64,000 bases of DNA from Elizabethkingia sp. YR214 (GCF_003058195.1 NZ_QBUH01000011.1:55847-119846), one strand, 5' to 3'; shown: positions 26,927-36,068, numbered from the stretch's first letter. A program made the numbers and translations. The notes: generated by a model from the letters alone, not told the origin.

Positions 26927-29224
26927 TTAAATGTTTTCCTGTACCTTCTCCAAACAAAGTCTTGCCATAAGATAACTGACAGTAGATTCTGCTCCTTGAT
27001 TGAGGTTGACATTGTGCTGCTCAAGACCATCGTAACAACCTCCTGTAGCAGGATTGTATATAATTTGATTCAGATGATTTTGTCCCAGGAACCAATTCAT
27101 GGCATTCTGCATCAAATGAAGATATTGCGGATTATGAGAAACCTTATAGAATGCAGATAACGCTAAAACGGTATAGGCAATATCTATAGGTTGTTCACCT
27201 CCATTAATGGGGGTGTTTTTACTGTGTTTATGAAGCCAGCCTTTGTTTGAGATTACTTTAATATTAGAACCTATAATAATTTTTGATAAAAGAAAATGAA
27301 AAGCTTCAAAAGCGATATGTTTATATTTCTCGTTTCCTGTTGCTTGCCATGCACATAGTAAAGCTTCTGGCAGAACACTGTTAGCATAGGTTAAATAACG
27401 CTCAAACCATTGCCAGTCACTATCCCTGGCTTCTTTTTGGTATAATTTTAACAATTTATTAGCCAATTTTTTTATGACAGGTACATTGTGAATCGATTTT
27501 TGGTAGTATAAGCCTTTTATAATAAATGCAATTGCCCTTGGCGATGTAATTTTACGGATATAAAGAATACTTTTCTGCAGTATTTTCTCTGCCCGAACAG
27601 AAAATTCTTCGGGTAAATTTTCTTTCTGGGAAATAAGGAAGCCTAATGCCCAAATCGCTCTACCGTTAGAATCTTCGAGATTAGATTTATAATTCTGAGG
27701 GGTAAACTTTCTTTCTTTATCTACATAATTAAGAAAGCTACCATCATGCATTTGGCAGAAATCAATAAAATTTAAATAAACAGCTATTAATTTCAGGTCA
27801 GCCGGATCATTACTGTACATATAGTGTTGGCACATGGCAATCATTGCCCTGGCATTATCATCCAGTGTATATCCGGAATCCATATCAGGGCGATTCAGTA
27901 TAGAGAACTGAAGCATGGCAAAATCTGTAGTTAACTGCCGAAAATGTTCAAGATTAATCTCAGGTAGAGTATAATGAAGCTCTATTTCTCCTTTTCCGTA
28001 AGCCTGAAATAAATGTGCATGGAGAAGAGAAGAATTCTCCCAGGCTGTAGGGGCCATTTTTTCTAAAGCTTTAGTTCTCAATTTTTCCTGTATGGTTTTA
28101 TCTTTCAGTATAATGTTTACTGCCCACGCTAATTGTTGTGGAGATTCAAAATCTATAATAAGGCCACTCCCATCTTTCAATACTTCTAGTGCATGCGGAA
28201 TAGGGGTAGATACAATGGGACATCCAGAACTGATGGCATAGGAAAAAGTACCGCTTACCGCCTGGTTTCTATCTTTAGAAGTGAAAAGATAAACATCGGT
28301 TAACTGAAGATATTCTAATAATTCTCCTAGGGGCAAATAGGAATTAATAAACGCTACATGATTTTCAATATCAAGCTTTTTAATAAGGTCTTTTAGATAA
28401 TTTCTGTATTCTTCACCATGAGTTTTAATAATCATAGGGTGTGTTTTACCTATAATCAAAAAAATAACATCGGGGTGTTGCGAGATAATTTGGGGAAGTG
28501 CCTTTAATGTTGTTTCAATATTTTTTCCGGGTCCCAGAAGACCAAAGGTCGAGAGTACTTTTTTATGGGTAAGGTGGTATTTTGATTTTAATACAATTTT
28601 ATCGTTATAGGCTAATAAATGGGTGCCATGTGGAATGATTTTGATTTTTTCTGGTGTAATGCCATAGTCATGAATCAAAATTTGAGAAGAAATACTTGTC
28701 ATCACTATAATAGAGGCTGAAAGGTTAACAATCTGCTGTACTTTTTCTTTTAAATTTTTATCTGGTTTTGGAAGCACAGTATGAAAAGTTACAATTACTT
28801 CTTTTTCTAAAATCTTGAGAAAAACAGATAATCCTATGTTGGTGTCGGTAAAGAAACCGAATTCATGTTGCAATAAAACAAGTTTAATCAAGGGATCTTC
28901 ATTTATTCTATTGGCCAGTTCTATATAAGAATCCGGATCGAATGTCTTGAGGATGTGGATAGCTTCTTCCGGATAGTGATAATGTTCCTGATTAGATTCC
29001 AAAGGAAAAACAGAGACTTGAAAAGAAGTTGGGAATTGAATTCTAAGTGTGTTAACCAGGTCCTGTGAGTATGTGGCAATACCACATACTTTTGGCGGAA
29101 AAGTACTAATAAAGGCAATCTTCGGCAGATATTTGTTTTTATAATGTATTGTGTTTTTATATAAGTTTTCGGATTGCCCTGTAATAGTATTATTTTGCAT
29201 AATTAAATCGTTATTACTTTCCAT
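26927..29224 (-). CDS. GT4 glycosyltransferase with C-terminal (alpha/alpha)6-type domain
   Basis: 765 residues. Residues 35-400 form a GT-B, GT4-type glycosyltransferase: PPKVCGIATYSQDLVNTL, the loop STFGLLGPGKNIETTLKALP and VSGTFSYAISSGCPIVSTPI. Residues 430-760 look like an all-helical glycosidase/epimerase toroid (LDDNARAMIAMCQHY, NSNGRAIWALGFL-like segments, QPIDIAYTVLALSAFY). The downstream end of a three-gene operon with GH130 (28-nt gap) and a small basic protein. The GT4+toroid/GH130 pairing recurs in Bacteroidota (family knowledge) and suggests a mannose-containing or other storage/stress glycan (inference). Confidence 0.8.
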   Translation of the reverse strand: MESNNDLIMQNNTITGQSENLYKNTIHYKNKYLPKIAFISTFPPKVCGIATYSQDLVNTLRIQFPTSFQVSVFPLESNQEHYHYPEEAIHILKTFDPDSYIELANRINEDPLIKLVLLQHEFGFFTDTNIGLSVFLKILEKEVIVTFHTVLPKPDKNLKEKVQQIVNLSASIIVMTSISSQILIHDYGITPEKIKIIPHGTHLLAYNDKIVLKSKYHLTHKKVLSTFGLLGPGKNIETTLKALPQIISQHPDVIFLIIGKTHPMIIKTHGEEYRNYLKDLIKKLDIENHVAFINSYLPLGELLEYLQLTDVYLFTSKDRNQAVSGTFSYAISSGCPIVSTPIPHALEVLKDGSGLIIDFESPQQLAWAVNIILKDKTIQEKLRTKALEKMAPTAWENSSLLHAHLFQAYGKGEIELHYTLPEINLEHFRQLTTDFAMLQFSILNRPDMDSGYTLDDNARAMIAMCQHYMYSNDPADLKLIAVYLNFIDFCQMHDGSFLNYVDKERKFTPQNYKSNLEDSNGRAIWALGFLISQKENLPEEFSVRAEKILQKSILYIRKITSPRAIAFIIKGLYYQKSIHNVPVIKKLANKLLKLYQKEARDSDWQWFERYLTYANSVLPEALLCAWQATGNEKYKHIAFEAFHFLLSKIIIGSNIKVISNKGWLHKHSKNTPINGGEQPIDIAYTVLALSAFYKVSHNPQYLHLMQNAMNWFLGQNHLNQIIYNPATGGCYDGLEQHNVNLNQGAESTVSYLMARLCLEKVQENI

Positions 29225-29251
29225 TTTATTCCGGGATAATATTTAATTTAT

Positions 29252-30295
29252 TTATAATGAAGAATAGTGCTGTAGTTCTTTTATGAGCTCTGATAGCTGA
29301 ACTGAGACAACTGCAATGCGCTGGTCTGCTGCTCCGTAATATATATAGAGCGTGTCATTCTCTACAAGGGTTCCTGTTGGAAAGCAAACATTATTAACCT
29401 CCCCTTTTAGTTCCCATTTTTTTTCCGGTTGAAAAAGGGGATAGGGAAGTCTTGCAATTTCTTTTTTTGGGTCTTCCAAATCCAGCATGGCGGCGCATGC
29501 AGTATATACATAACCATCTATAGAATCATATACACCATGGTAAATAATAAGCCAACCTTCAGATGTTTCTACGGGGGGACAACCGCTTCCGATATAACTT
29601 ATTTCATGGGCATATACAGGAGAAAGTACAATATGATCATTGAAATGAAGGAAATAATCTTTCCAAAAATCAGGAGTCAGTGCTTCCAGATTTTTAATGC
29701 CTGCAACCATCTGAATATCTGGCCGTATACGGTGGAGAAAATAGAGATTCCCATTAATTCTTCTGGGAAAAAAAACAAGATTTTTGCTCCACAGATAAAC
29801 GTTATTCTTATCAGTTTGATGACTGATCTGGAATTGATTATAACGAATATACTTTTCATGAAGATTAGTTTTGTCTTCTGAGAAGAGTTTAAATTCTTCA
29901 AAAGTAATCTTGGGAGAAATGATTCCTATTTTTTTCCATTTTTTTAAATCCGTAGAAGTAGCTAAGGCTCCAAGAGCATTAATTCCATCGTAAGCGGTAT
30001 AAGTAAGGTAAAACAGATTGTCAATCTTTACCAGACGAGGGTCTTCTACTCCTTGTTTTTCATAATCATATTCAGGTATCAAAACAGGAACGTCTTTTCG
30101 TTTTTTTATATGCAGTGGACCAGACAATTGGCAGTAGCCTATGCTTGAAAAATTTCCTTTAGCCACAGCACGGTAAAATAGATGTATTATTTTATTATCT
30201 TTTATTACAGCAGGATTTAAAACACCTTCATTTTCAAAACTATAATCTGTTTTCTTTAAAAGAATTCCTTCTTTTTTTATGTTTAACTTTTTCAT
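29252..30295 (-). CDS. GH130-family glycoside phosphorylase/hydrolase
   Basis: 347 residues with the five-bladed beta-propeller pattern of GH130: LNPAVIKDNKIIHLFYRAV, then QGVEDPRLVKIDNLFYLTYT with the catalytic-region ED-PR, YLWSKNLVFFPRRING, PPVETSEGWLIIYHG and TLYIYYGAADQR. Members act on beta-mannosides, either by phosphorolysis or hydrolysis. No signal peptide is seen, so it is cytoplasmic. It overlaps closely with the upstream 46-residue gene (stop and start touch) and precedes GT4 by 28 nt. The substrate is not readable; it could also serve N-glycan mannose salvage with the locus at 13.7-23 kb (inference). Confidence 0.82.
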   Translation of the reverse strand: MKKLNIKKEGILLKKTDYSFENEGVLNPAVIKDNKIIHLFYRAVAKGNFSSIGYCQLSGPLHIKKRKDVPVLIPEYDYEKQGVEDPRLVKIDNLFYLTYTAYDGINALGALATSTDLKKWKKIGIISPKITFEEFKLFSEDKTNLHEKYIRYNQFQISHQTDKNNVYLWSKNLVFFPRRINGNLYFLHRIRPDIQMVAGIKNLEALTPDFWKDYFLHFNDHIVLSPVYAHEISYIGSGCPPVETSEGWLIIYHGVYDSIDGYVYTACAAMLDLEDPKKEIARLPYPLFQPEKKWELKGEVNNVCFPTGTLVENDTLYIYYGAADQRIAVVSVQLSELIKELQHYSSL

Positions 30296-30436
30296 TCAGG
30301 TATCAAGACGCCTTCTTTCATTTTCTTTATCAATTCTTTTGGCAATTTTGTCTTTACGCTTCTCCTTTGTTGATTTTGAGGGGGCCGTTTTATCCTGACT
30401 GTCAGATTTCTTTTTTCCGTTTCTCTCTTTTGACAT
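30296..30436 (-). CDS. 46-residue highly basic small protein
   Basis: Minus-strand frame from ATG 30436 to TGA at 30298-30296. It begins MSKERNGKKKSDS, ends KENERRRLDT, and is rich in Lys/Arg/Glu with no hydrophobic core. Its stop lies directly against the GH130 start (30295), so it is the first gene of that operon, opposite the AraC regulator. Function unknown; perhaps nucleic-acid-binding or disordered. Confidence 0.55.
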   Translation of the reverse strand: MSKERNGKKKSDSQDKTAPSKSTKEKRKDKIAKRIDKENERRRLDT

Positions 30437-30478
30437 GGTATATACTTTATTTGATTAGGTGTAAAGGTCAGGCTTTAA

Positions 30479-30492
30479 AAAGCAGCTGCTTT
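30479..30492. promoter_or_regulatory. 14-bp perfect palindrome in a divergent promoter region
   Basis: AAAGCAGCTGCTTT lies between the start of the minus-strand operon (30436) and the AraC-type gene (30614). A candidate operator. Confidence 0.45.
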
Positions 30493-30545
30493 ATAAACGT
30501 CTTATAATTTGTTATATAAATCATAGGTATTTAAAGTATAAACAC

Positions 30546-30553
30546 TAACTTTG
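30546..30553 (+). promoter_or_regulatory. TAnnTTTG box before the AraC-type regulator
   Basis: TAACTTTG matches the Bacteroidota -7 consensus and lies 60 nt before the start at 30614. No TTG at the usual distance. Confidence 0.45.
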
Positions 30554-30613
30554 AAAATAGAGATATCATAAAATATTGATTCTTAGTAATATAAAATAGC
30601 TGTAGGAAATGTG

Positions 30614-31174
30614 ATGAAGTTGTATATAAAGTATATGGTAAGCTTGCGCTGCAAGATGGTCGTTCATCAGGAACTCGAGAACTTAGGGATAAAAAATGCT
30701 GTCGTAGATCTTGGGATGGTAGAGTTATGGGATGATATATCTCTTTCACAAAGAACAATGCTGAGAGAAAATCTCCTGAAAACAGGCCTTGAACTCTTAG
30801 ATGACAAAAAAAGTATCCTTATTGAAAAGATCAAGAATGTTGTTACGCAGATGATTCATTATACAGATGAATTTCCAAAAGAAAACTTTTCAGACTACAT
30901 TAGCGAAAAATTAGGCTATGATTATACTTACCTGGCCAATACATTTTCTGAAGTAAAGGGAATAACCTTACAGCATTTCATTATTATCAACAAAGTAGAA
31001 AAGATAAAAGAGCTCTTGCTTTATGATGAACTCAATCTCACAGAAATTTCTTATAAGCTCAATTATAGCAGTGTTGCCCATCTTTCGAATCAATTTAAAA
31101 AAATAACAGGTCTTTCTCCCTCATTTTACAAAAAACTTAAGCTTCGGCGTTTAAAAAATCTTGAAGATTTATAA
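30614..31174 (+). CDS. AraC-family regulator with HMA-like N-terminal part
   Basis: The start is taken as ATG 30614 (a GTG lies one codon upstream), 186 residues. The N-terminal 75 residues begin YIKYMVSLRCKMVVHQEL, the ferredoxin-like (HMA-like) fold that often precedes AraC domains in Bacteroidota. The C-terminal 100 residues form the double HTH: DYISEKLGYDYTYLANTFSE and LNLTEISYKLNYSSVAHLSN, then FKKITGLSPSFYKK. A one-component regulator for a small signal. The divergent GH130 operon and the downstream CsbD stress gene are plausible targets. Confidence 0.82.
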   Translation: MKLYIKYMVSLRCKMVVHQELENLGIKNAVVDLGMVELWDDISLSQRTMLRENLLKTGLELLDDKKSILIEKIKNVVTQMIHYTDEFPKENFSDYISEKLGYDYTYLANTFSEVKGITLQHFIIINKVEKIKELLLYDELNLTEISYKLNYSSVAHLSNQFKKITGLSPSFYKKLKLRRLKNLEDL

Positions 31175-31177
31175 AGA

Positions 31178-31202
31178 TGTGATATATGTAAGTTTATTAT
31201 AT
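31178..31202 (+). repeat. 25-bp dispersed repeat, copy 2
   Basis: Same 25 bases as 25646-25670. Here it begins 3 nt after the AraC stop and about 80 nt before the CsbD-like gene. Confidence 0.7.
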
Positions 31203-31280
31203 TCAGGTATAATGATTGAGTGAATTAAATAGCTCACCTTTACTCAGTAATAATTCTGTTACACCTAAAAAAATAGCATT

Positions 31281-31499
31281 ATGGATAACAACCAAAATAA
31301 AAACCTTGGCAATTTTAGAATAAAAGGTAATTGGGCTGAACAGGCCAGAGGACTTAAGAAAAAATTTGCAGAGCTAAAAGATTCTGATCTTCAGTTTGAA
31401 GAAGGAAAAGAAGATGAATTACTCAGAAAGTTGGGGCAAAAATTAAATAAAAATCGTGAGGAAACTATTGATATCATTAATAAAGCACTTGTATTGTAG
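31281..31499 (+). CDS. CsbD-family stress protein
   Basis: 72 residues. RIKGNWAEQARGLKKKFAEL, then DLQFEEGKEDELLRKLGQKL fit the CsbD family of small, abundant general-stress proteins of unknown mechanism. Soluble, no signal. Closed by a hairpin at 31554. Placed after the AraC regulator on the same strand. Confidence 0.8.
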   Translation: MDNNQNKNLGNFRIKGNWAEQARGLKKKFAELKDSDLQFEEGKEDELLRKLGQKLNKNREETIDIINKALVL

Positions 31500-31553
31500 G
31501 TTGATCAATTAAAATATAAAAAATAATTGATCTGCTATAAAGAGTCTTAGTAA

Positions 31554-31586
31554 ACAGAACAGGTGCCTACAAGGAGCCTGTTCTGT
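31554..31586 (+). terminator. Terminator after the CsbD-like gene
   Basis: ACAGAACAGG (31554-31563) and CCTGTTCTGT (31577-31586) pair perfectly; the following tract is only moderately T-rich. Confidence 0.65.
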
Positions 31587-31709
31587 TAGTTTAATATGAA
31601 CTTATACCAAAGGGTGGAGTTTACTTTATGTTTTATCAAAGACATTCTGAATAGCAATAAGCATTATTAACACACGATAAAAGAATATACATAATCAAAT
31701 AATATTTTT

Positions 31710-31982
31710 ATGATGAAAAATACAACGCTTTACCTGTTTAAAAATAGTGTAACTAAAAAAATACCTTTATTTAAAGGTTATTATGAACTGACTTCACTTA
31801 ATGATATTATGGCTTCTGAATTTTTTGATATAGAGATGGTTACCGAATGTATCGTAGAGGTGCCGGATGATTTTGAATTTGAGGATTATTTGCAAGATGA
31901 ACTTATAAAATGGTGCGAGGAATCAAAGAGTACAATTGATCATAACTTCATTGTCACATGTAATGATTATGATGTTATTTAG
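31710..31982 (+). CDS. Small acidic protein, unknown
   Basis: 90 residues with two adjacent ATGs at the start. Acidic middle (VEVPDDFEFEDYLQDELIKW), with a single Cys pair in WCEES and VTCND. No family is recognised. 66 nt before the Ca2+/H+ antiporter and perhaps co-transcribed. Confidence 0.5.
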   Translation: MMKNTTLYLFKNSVTKKIPLFKGYYELTSLNDIMASEFFDIEMVTECIVEVPDDFEFEDYLQDELIKWCEESKSTIDHNFIVTCNDYDVI

Positions 31983-32048
31983 TTTAAGAAAATTTAAAGA
32001 GCTAATATCCTGCAGTTGCTTAGAAACAGGGAAAGTACTTGATGTCCT

Positions 32049-33149
32049 ATGAAAAATAAAATATACCTTTTAGGATGGACAATCATTCTGCCTGTAATGG
32101 CATGGTTGGTTTATTTGTTTCATAATAGTTTTACCGGGCATATTTATTCTCTGATTCTTGTATTTTTTCTCATAAGTTCGGTTTTAGCAGCTGTATATCA
32201 TTCTGAGATTATTGCCTATAGGGTAGGGGAACCCTACGGAACCCTTCTTTTAGCTTTTGCCATAACGATTATTGAGGCAGCACTTATTATATCTATTATG
32301 CTTAGCAGCAAGGGGCTAGAAAGCATATCTCTGGCAAGGGATACTGTTTTTGCAGCCGTTATGATTATTCTTACCGGAATTATAGGTGTGTGTATTATAG
32401 TAGGTTCATTGAAATACAGAGAACAGGTATTTACCTTACAGGGTGTTAGTACTGCTTTAATAACGCTTACCTCTATTGTTGTTTTTATCTTAATTCTGCC
32501 CAACTATACCATAAGCCATACAGGAGGAGAATATACTCCATACCAGTTAATATTTATTTCTTTAATATGTCTGGCTTTGTATATGGGTTTTACGATGATA
32601 CAAACGGTAAGGCATCGCGCTTATTTTATAGCACCCATACCGAATAAAAGTTCCGATTTTATTGAAGATGATGTCCCACTGGAAAAGCCCTCCAGAAAGG
32701 TGATGTATTTTAGTATTATGCTTTTATTGTTATGTCTTGGAATCGTCGTGCTTCTGGCCAAATACCTCTCAAAAGATGTCGATACACTGGTCATAGGACT
32801 AGGGGCCCCAAAGTCGTTAGTAGGGATTATTATTGCCGGAATAGTTCTTCTTCCGGAAGGAATTGCGGCTATCAGGGCAGCATACAATAACCGAATTCAA
32901 ACGAGTCTTAATTTAGCTTTAGGTTCAGCTCTGGCAAGTATTGGGTTGAGTATTCCTTTCATCGCTTTTGTCTCTGTAATAGCTGATATGAGAATGATGT
33001 TAGGCATCAGCATTAAATCAATACTGCTTTTAGGATTGTCTTTATTTATTATTACAGTTTCCCTAGCAACAGGCCGTACCAATATTATGCAGGGATTTGT
33101 ATTGATTGCCATTTTTATACTTTACCTGTTCACTACACTTGAACCCTAA
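32049..33149 (+). CDS. chaA: ChaA-type Ca2+(Na+)/H+ antiporter
   Basis: 366 residues, about eleven membrane spans. The two CaCA alpha-repeats are intact: GEPYGTLLLAFAITIIEAAL (about residues 61-80) and LPEGIAAIRAAYNNRIQTSL (about 268-287), followed by ALGSALASIGLSIP. Acts in the inner membrane, exporting Ca2+ or Na+/K+ in exchange for protons. The middle loop is acidic (FIEDDVP). The stop faces the convergent GT14 gene with 21 nt between. Confidence 0.88.
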   Translation: MKNKIYLLGWTIILPVMAWLVYLFHNSFTGHIYSLILVFFLISSVLAAVYHSEIIAYRVGEPYGTLLLAFAITIIEAALIISIMLSSKGLESISLARDTVFAAVMIILTGIIGVCIIVGSLKYREQVFTLQGVSTALITLTSIVVFILILPNYTISHTGGEYTPYQLIFISLICLALYMGFTMIQTVRHRAYFIAPIPNKSSDFIEDDVPLEKPSRKVMYFSIMLLLLCLGIVVLLAKYLSKDVDTLVIGLGAPKSLVGIIIAGIVLLPEGIAAIRAAYNNRIQTSLNLALGSALASIGLSIPFIAFVSVIADMRMMLGISIKSILLLGLSLFIITVSLATGRTNIMQGFVLIAIFILYLFTTLEP

Positions 33150-33170
33150 AAATTATAATAATTCTGCGGA

Positions 33171-34160
33171 TTAGTTCTTCTGATTCTCATCTGTTTTAAG
33201 TTCGTTTCCAATCTGATCTGTCTGAGTTAGCGGGAGGTTATAATTTTCTTTAATATAACGTAGGATTAGGGTATCGGTTTGATGATTGAGTTTTCTTATA
33301 AAAAGATGATTGCCCTGCTTTAGCTTATTGATATAAATCTCTGGATTTTGTTTTGTTACCTTTGACAATTTAATAAGCATTCTTTTGTCATCATTTACCG
33401 CAATATCATGAAATGTTGTATTCATTAAGACTGTTTGGAAGAAAGAGTCTCCGGGCAGAAAAGTATGAAGATAAAAATTTTTAAATTTCACAACCTTATC
33501 GTTACCACACATAAAAGCACAGGTATCGCGTGTGAAAATAAACCACTTTCCGCCAATATAAGGCGTTATTCCTTTCATAAACTCTCTTTTATAAATCAGA
33601 GAAGATATCTTATAAGCCAATTCTGTAAAATGATTTTGGATTCTTTGAAGCGTATCGGGCCTGTAAAATTTCTGATCGTAATAGAAAATAAAGTTTTTAT
33701 TCGTGTTTTCAGAGAGAAACTGGCGAATAATATTTTGATTTTTTAAGGGATAATCATCGCCACTGAGATTAATAAAAAAATCCCAATCAGCACTTACGTT
33801 AAGAAGGTATTCCATGGCATTGAGCTCAGCTTGTATCATGCTAAATCCTCCAGGATTAATGTTCATACTTTGTAAAACATAAGCATTTGGAAACTGTATG
33901 AGAAATTGTTGAATTTCTTCTGTAAATTCTGATTTTGCTTTTCTGTCAATATGGATAAGGTAGAATTGATCTCTTGTATAAATTTGATGAAAGAGTTTTT
34001 TGAAAACTTCTGGTTCATGATGTACCATAATGAAATAGGCAATTCTTATCAAAGGTGGAGGAGAGGTGGTTGCCAGCTGAGATTGTGTTTTGGGAAAATA
34101 AGTATACATTATCAGAGGATTAAAATTATCCGCTAAATGCAAACAATTTGTTTCGTGCAC
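33171..34160 (-). CDS. GT14 (Core-2/I-branching type) glycosyltransferase
   Basis: 329 residues from ATG 34160; the ATG at 34109 is an alternative, as the conserved domain starts only at RIAYFIMVHHEPEVF. Family marks: YLIHIDRKAK, DWDFFINLSGDDYPLKN and GGKWFIFTRDTCAFM. It should transfer a GlcNAc or xylose branch onto an acceptor, probably for surface polysaccharide. It has no signal peptide and stands alone, convergent with chaA. Confidence 0.8.
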   Translation of the reverse strand: MHETNCLHLADNFNPLIMYTYFPKTQSQLATTSPPPLIRIAYFIMVHHEPEVFKKLFHQIYTRDQFYLIHIDRKAKSEFTEEIQQFLIQFPNAYVLQSMNINPGGFSMIQAELNAMEYLLNVSADWDFFINLSGDDYPLKNQNIIRQFLSENTNKNFIFYYDQKFYRPDTLQRIQNHFTELAYKISSLIYKREFMKGITPYIGGKWFIFTRDTCAFMCGNDKVVKFKNFYLHTFLPGDSFFQTVLMNTTFHDIAVNDDKRMLIKLSKVTKQNPEIYINKLKQGNHLFIRKLNHQTDTLILRYIKENYNLPLTQTDQIGNELKTDENQKN

Positions 34161-34206
34161 GAAATCTATGAATAAATTTTTGATAATCAGTTAATTAAAT
34201 ATGGTG

Positions 34207-34233
34207 TTGTTCTGAAAGTTTATTGTACATTTG
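34207..34233 (+). promoter_or_regulatory. Promoter of the cold-shock helicase transcript
   Basis: TTG (34207-34209) and TACATTTG (34226-34233), spacing 16, match the Bacteroidota promoter. Transcription would start near 34240 and give a roughly 280-nt leader that carries a 48-codon frame before the helicase. Confidence 0.6.
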
Positions 34234-34355
34234 CAACACAATAAATAACAGGCCTCTGCCTTTGCCTTCTGTCACAGTTTAAAATACCCCCTTTTTTTCT
34301 TTTTCAGTAACTAGCTTTTCCAGCCGCCAAATTTTAACTTTTTAAATCTTTATGG

Positions 34356-34502
34356 ATGAATATGAGTTTAGGTAGTAAGAGCTATATCAATAAGCAGTTA
34401 CATAATACGCAGGATTATAAACTTTTATTTCCTTATTTAAGGACTGTTGTTTATGAATTTTATTCAGGATTTTATGGAAAACCTGATTCACTAAAAGCCT
34501 GA
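34356..34502 (+). CDS. 48-residue small protein ahead of the DEAD-box gene
   Basis: From ATG 34356 (second in-frame ATG at 34362) to TGA 34500-34502. Contains SLGSKSYINKQLHNTQDYKL and VVYEFYSGFYGKP. It ends 19 nt before the helicase start and lies wholly in that gene's leader, so it is either a real small protein or a regulatory upstream frame. The residue mix looks coding. No family is known to me. Confidence 0.45.
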   Translation: MNMSLGSKSYINKQLHNTQDYKLLFPYLRTVVYEFYSGFYGKPDSLKA

Positions 34503-34521
34503 AAAAGGCAATTTCAAAACA

Positions 34522-35646
34522 ATGAATTTTAAAAGTTTAAATTTAATAAATCCTATTATCCGCGCCATAACTGAAGCCGGATATTCAAAACCCACTGATA
34601 TCCAAAATATGGCGATACCACATATTCTTGAGGGAAAAGATATTATTGGCTGTGCACAGACCGGAACCGGAAAAACAGCAGCATTTGCAATGCCTGTTCT
34701 CCAGTTACTTAAAAAGAAAAATCCGGAACATAAAGAAGTCCGAACACTCATTCTAACCCCCACACGGGAACTGGCAATACAGATTGAGGAAAACTTTAAG
34801 GTTTATAGTAAATATCTGCCACTATCACAGCTTTGTGTTTTCGGCGGTGTCGGCAAGGGAAGCCAGATTGCAGCCTTAAGAAAAAGAGTAGACGTATTGA
34901 TTGCCACACCGGGAAGACTTTTAGACTTGTGTAGCGATGGACATGTAAATCTTTCCAAAATTGAAGTTCTGGTTCTGGATGAAGCAGACAGAATGCTTGA
35001 CATGGGTTTTGTGAATGATGTGAAAAAGATTCTTAGGCTAACACCCTCAAAGAAACAAACGCTGTTTTTCTCTGCAACTATGCCTGTTTCTATACGGAAA
35101 TTTGCAAATACAATTGTTAAGAATCCAGTAGAAGTATCGGTAACACCTGTTTCGTCAACTGCGAAAACTATAGAGCAGTCAGTATATTTTGTAGACAAGA
35201 ACAGAAAAACAGATTTACTTATCAATCTCTTGGAAGACTCTAGCATTAACCGGCTATTGGTTTTTACTCGAACCAAACACGGAGCTGACCGATTGGTAAA
35301 ACAACTGGGACACACAGGAATCTTTGCCGCAGCAATTCATGGAAACAAATCCCAACAAGCTAGGCAAAAAGCACTTGAAGACTTTAAAAAGAGTAAGGTT
35401 CGTGTTTTAATCGCCACTGATATTGCGGCACGTGGAATCGATATCGATGAACTTTCTTTCGTTATCAATTATGAACTCCCGAATGTCCCGGAAACATATG
35501 TTCACCGAATAGGCAGAACAGGAAGAGCCGGAATGGAAGGAAAAGCAGTTTCTTTTTGCGACGAGGATGAACGTTCTGATTTAAAAAATATTCAAAAGCT
35601 CATTGGCTTTACAATGCCTGTCGGAAATCAGGCTGGCTTACACTAA
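34522..35646 (+). CDS. rhlE: DEAD-box RNA helicase (RhlE-like)
   Basis: 374 residues. Q motif around GYSKPTDIQNMAIP, Walker A AQTGTGKT (45-52), PTREL, DEAD (153-156), SAT (184-186), ARGIDI and HRIGRTGR (328-335) are all intact, so it should be an active ATP-dependent RNA unwinder. It stops soon after motif VI and lacks the long basic C-terminal tail common in RhlE. Followed 84 nt later by a cold-shock protein gene. The pair and the long 5-prime leader suggest cold induction. Confidence 0.9.
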   Translation: MNFKSLNLINPIIRAITEAGYSKPTDIQNMAIPHILEGKDIIGCAQTGTGKTAAFAMPVLQLLKKKNPEHKEVRTLILTPTRELAIQIEENFKVYSKYLPLSQLCVFGGVGKGSQIAALRKRVDVLIATPGRLLDLCSDGHVNLSKIEVLVLDEADRMLDMGFVNDVKKILRLTPSKKQTLFFSATMPVSIRKFANTIVKNPVEVSVTPVSSTAKTIEQSVYFVDKNRKTDLLINLLEDSSINRLLVFTRTKHGADRLVKQLGHTGIFAAAIHGNKSQQARQKALEDFKKSKVRVLIATDIAARGIDIDELSFVINYELPNVPETYVHRIGRTGRAGMEGKAVSFCDEDERSDLKNIQKLIGFTMPVGNQAGLH

Positions 35647-35730
35647 GAAATATTGAATTAATGAACGGAATAAAGATATTCCCTCATTAATCATCATTTA
35701 TACAATAACAATTTTTTAATAACAATTACA

Positions 35731-35925
35731 ATGCAACAAGGCACCGTAAAATTTTTCAATGAAGCAAAAGGCTTCGGATTTATTTCTCCTAATAATGGAG
35801 GAGAAGACATTTTTGTACATTCTACAGGTTTAACATCCAACAATATTCGCGAAAACGATGCTGTTGTATATGAAGTAGAACGTGGAAAAAAAGGTTTAAA
35901 TGCTGTCAATGTAAAATTGGCATAA
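35731..35925 (+). CDS. Cold-shock domain protein
   Basis: 64 residues. RNP1 KGFGFI (13-18) and RNP2 DIFVH (26-30) with a Phe/aromatic surface mark a CspA-type single-strand RNA/DNA-binding chaperone. It follows the DEAD-box helicase on the same strand, a pairing expected for removing RNA structure in the cold. Ends at a strong terminator. Confidence 0.92.
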   Translation: MQQGTVKFFNEAKGFGFISPNNGGEDIFVHSTGLTSNNIRENDAVVYEVERGKKGLNAVNVKLA

Positions 35926-35966
35926 TCTAAGTCGTATATTATTTTTTATTTTCGATATACAATAGG

Positions 35967-35993
35967 CCTCTCGTACAGTACGGGAGGTTTTTT
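35967..35993 (+). terminator. Terminator after the cold-shock gene
   Basis: CCTCTCGTA (35967-35975) and TACGGGAGG (35979-35987), six T after. Confidence 0.85.
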
Positions 35994-36068
35994 ATCTATT
36001 TTACAAAAATTGTATTTAAATATACTCTTTGCCACATATCTTTACGTAATATAAATTAAAATGATACC

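Noticed and set aside
32234..32887. Two minus-strand frames inside chaA
   Set aside because: Shadows of membrane-span codons; the sense frame has the CaCA repeats.
34803..35315. 170-residue frame opposite the DEAD-box gene
   Set aside because: Antisense of a highly conserved coding region; the sense frame carries all helicase motifs.
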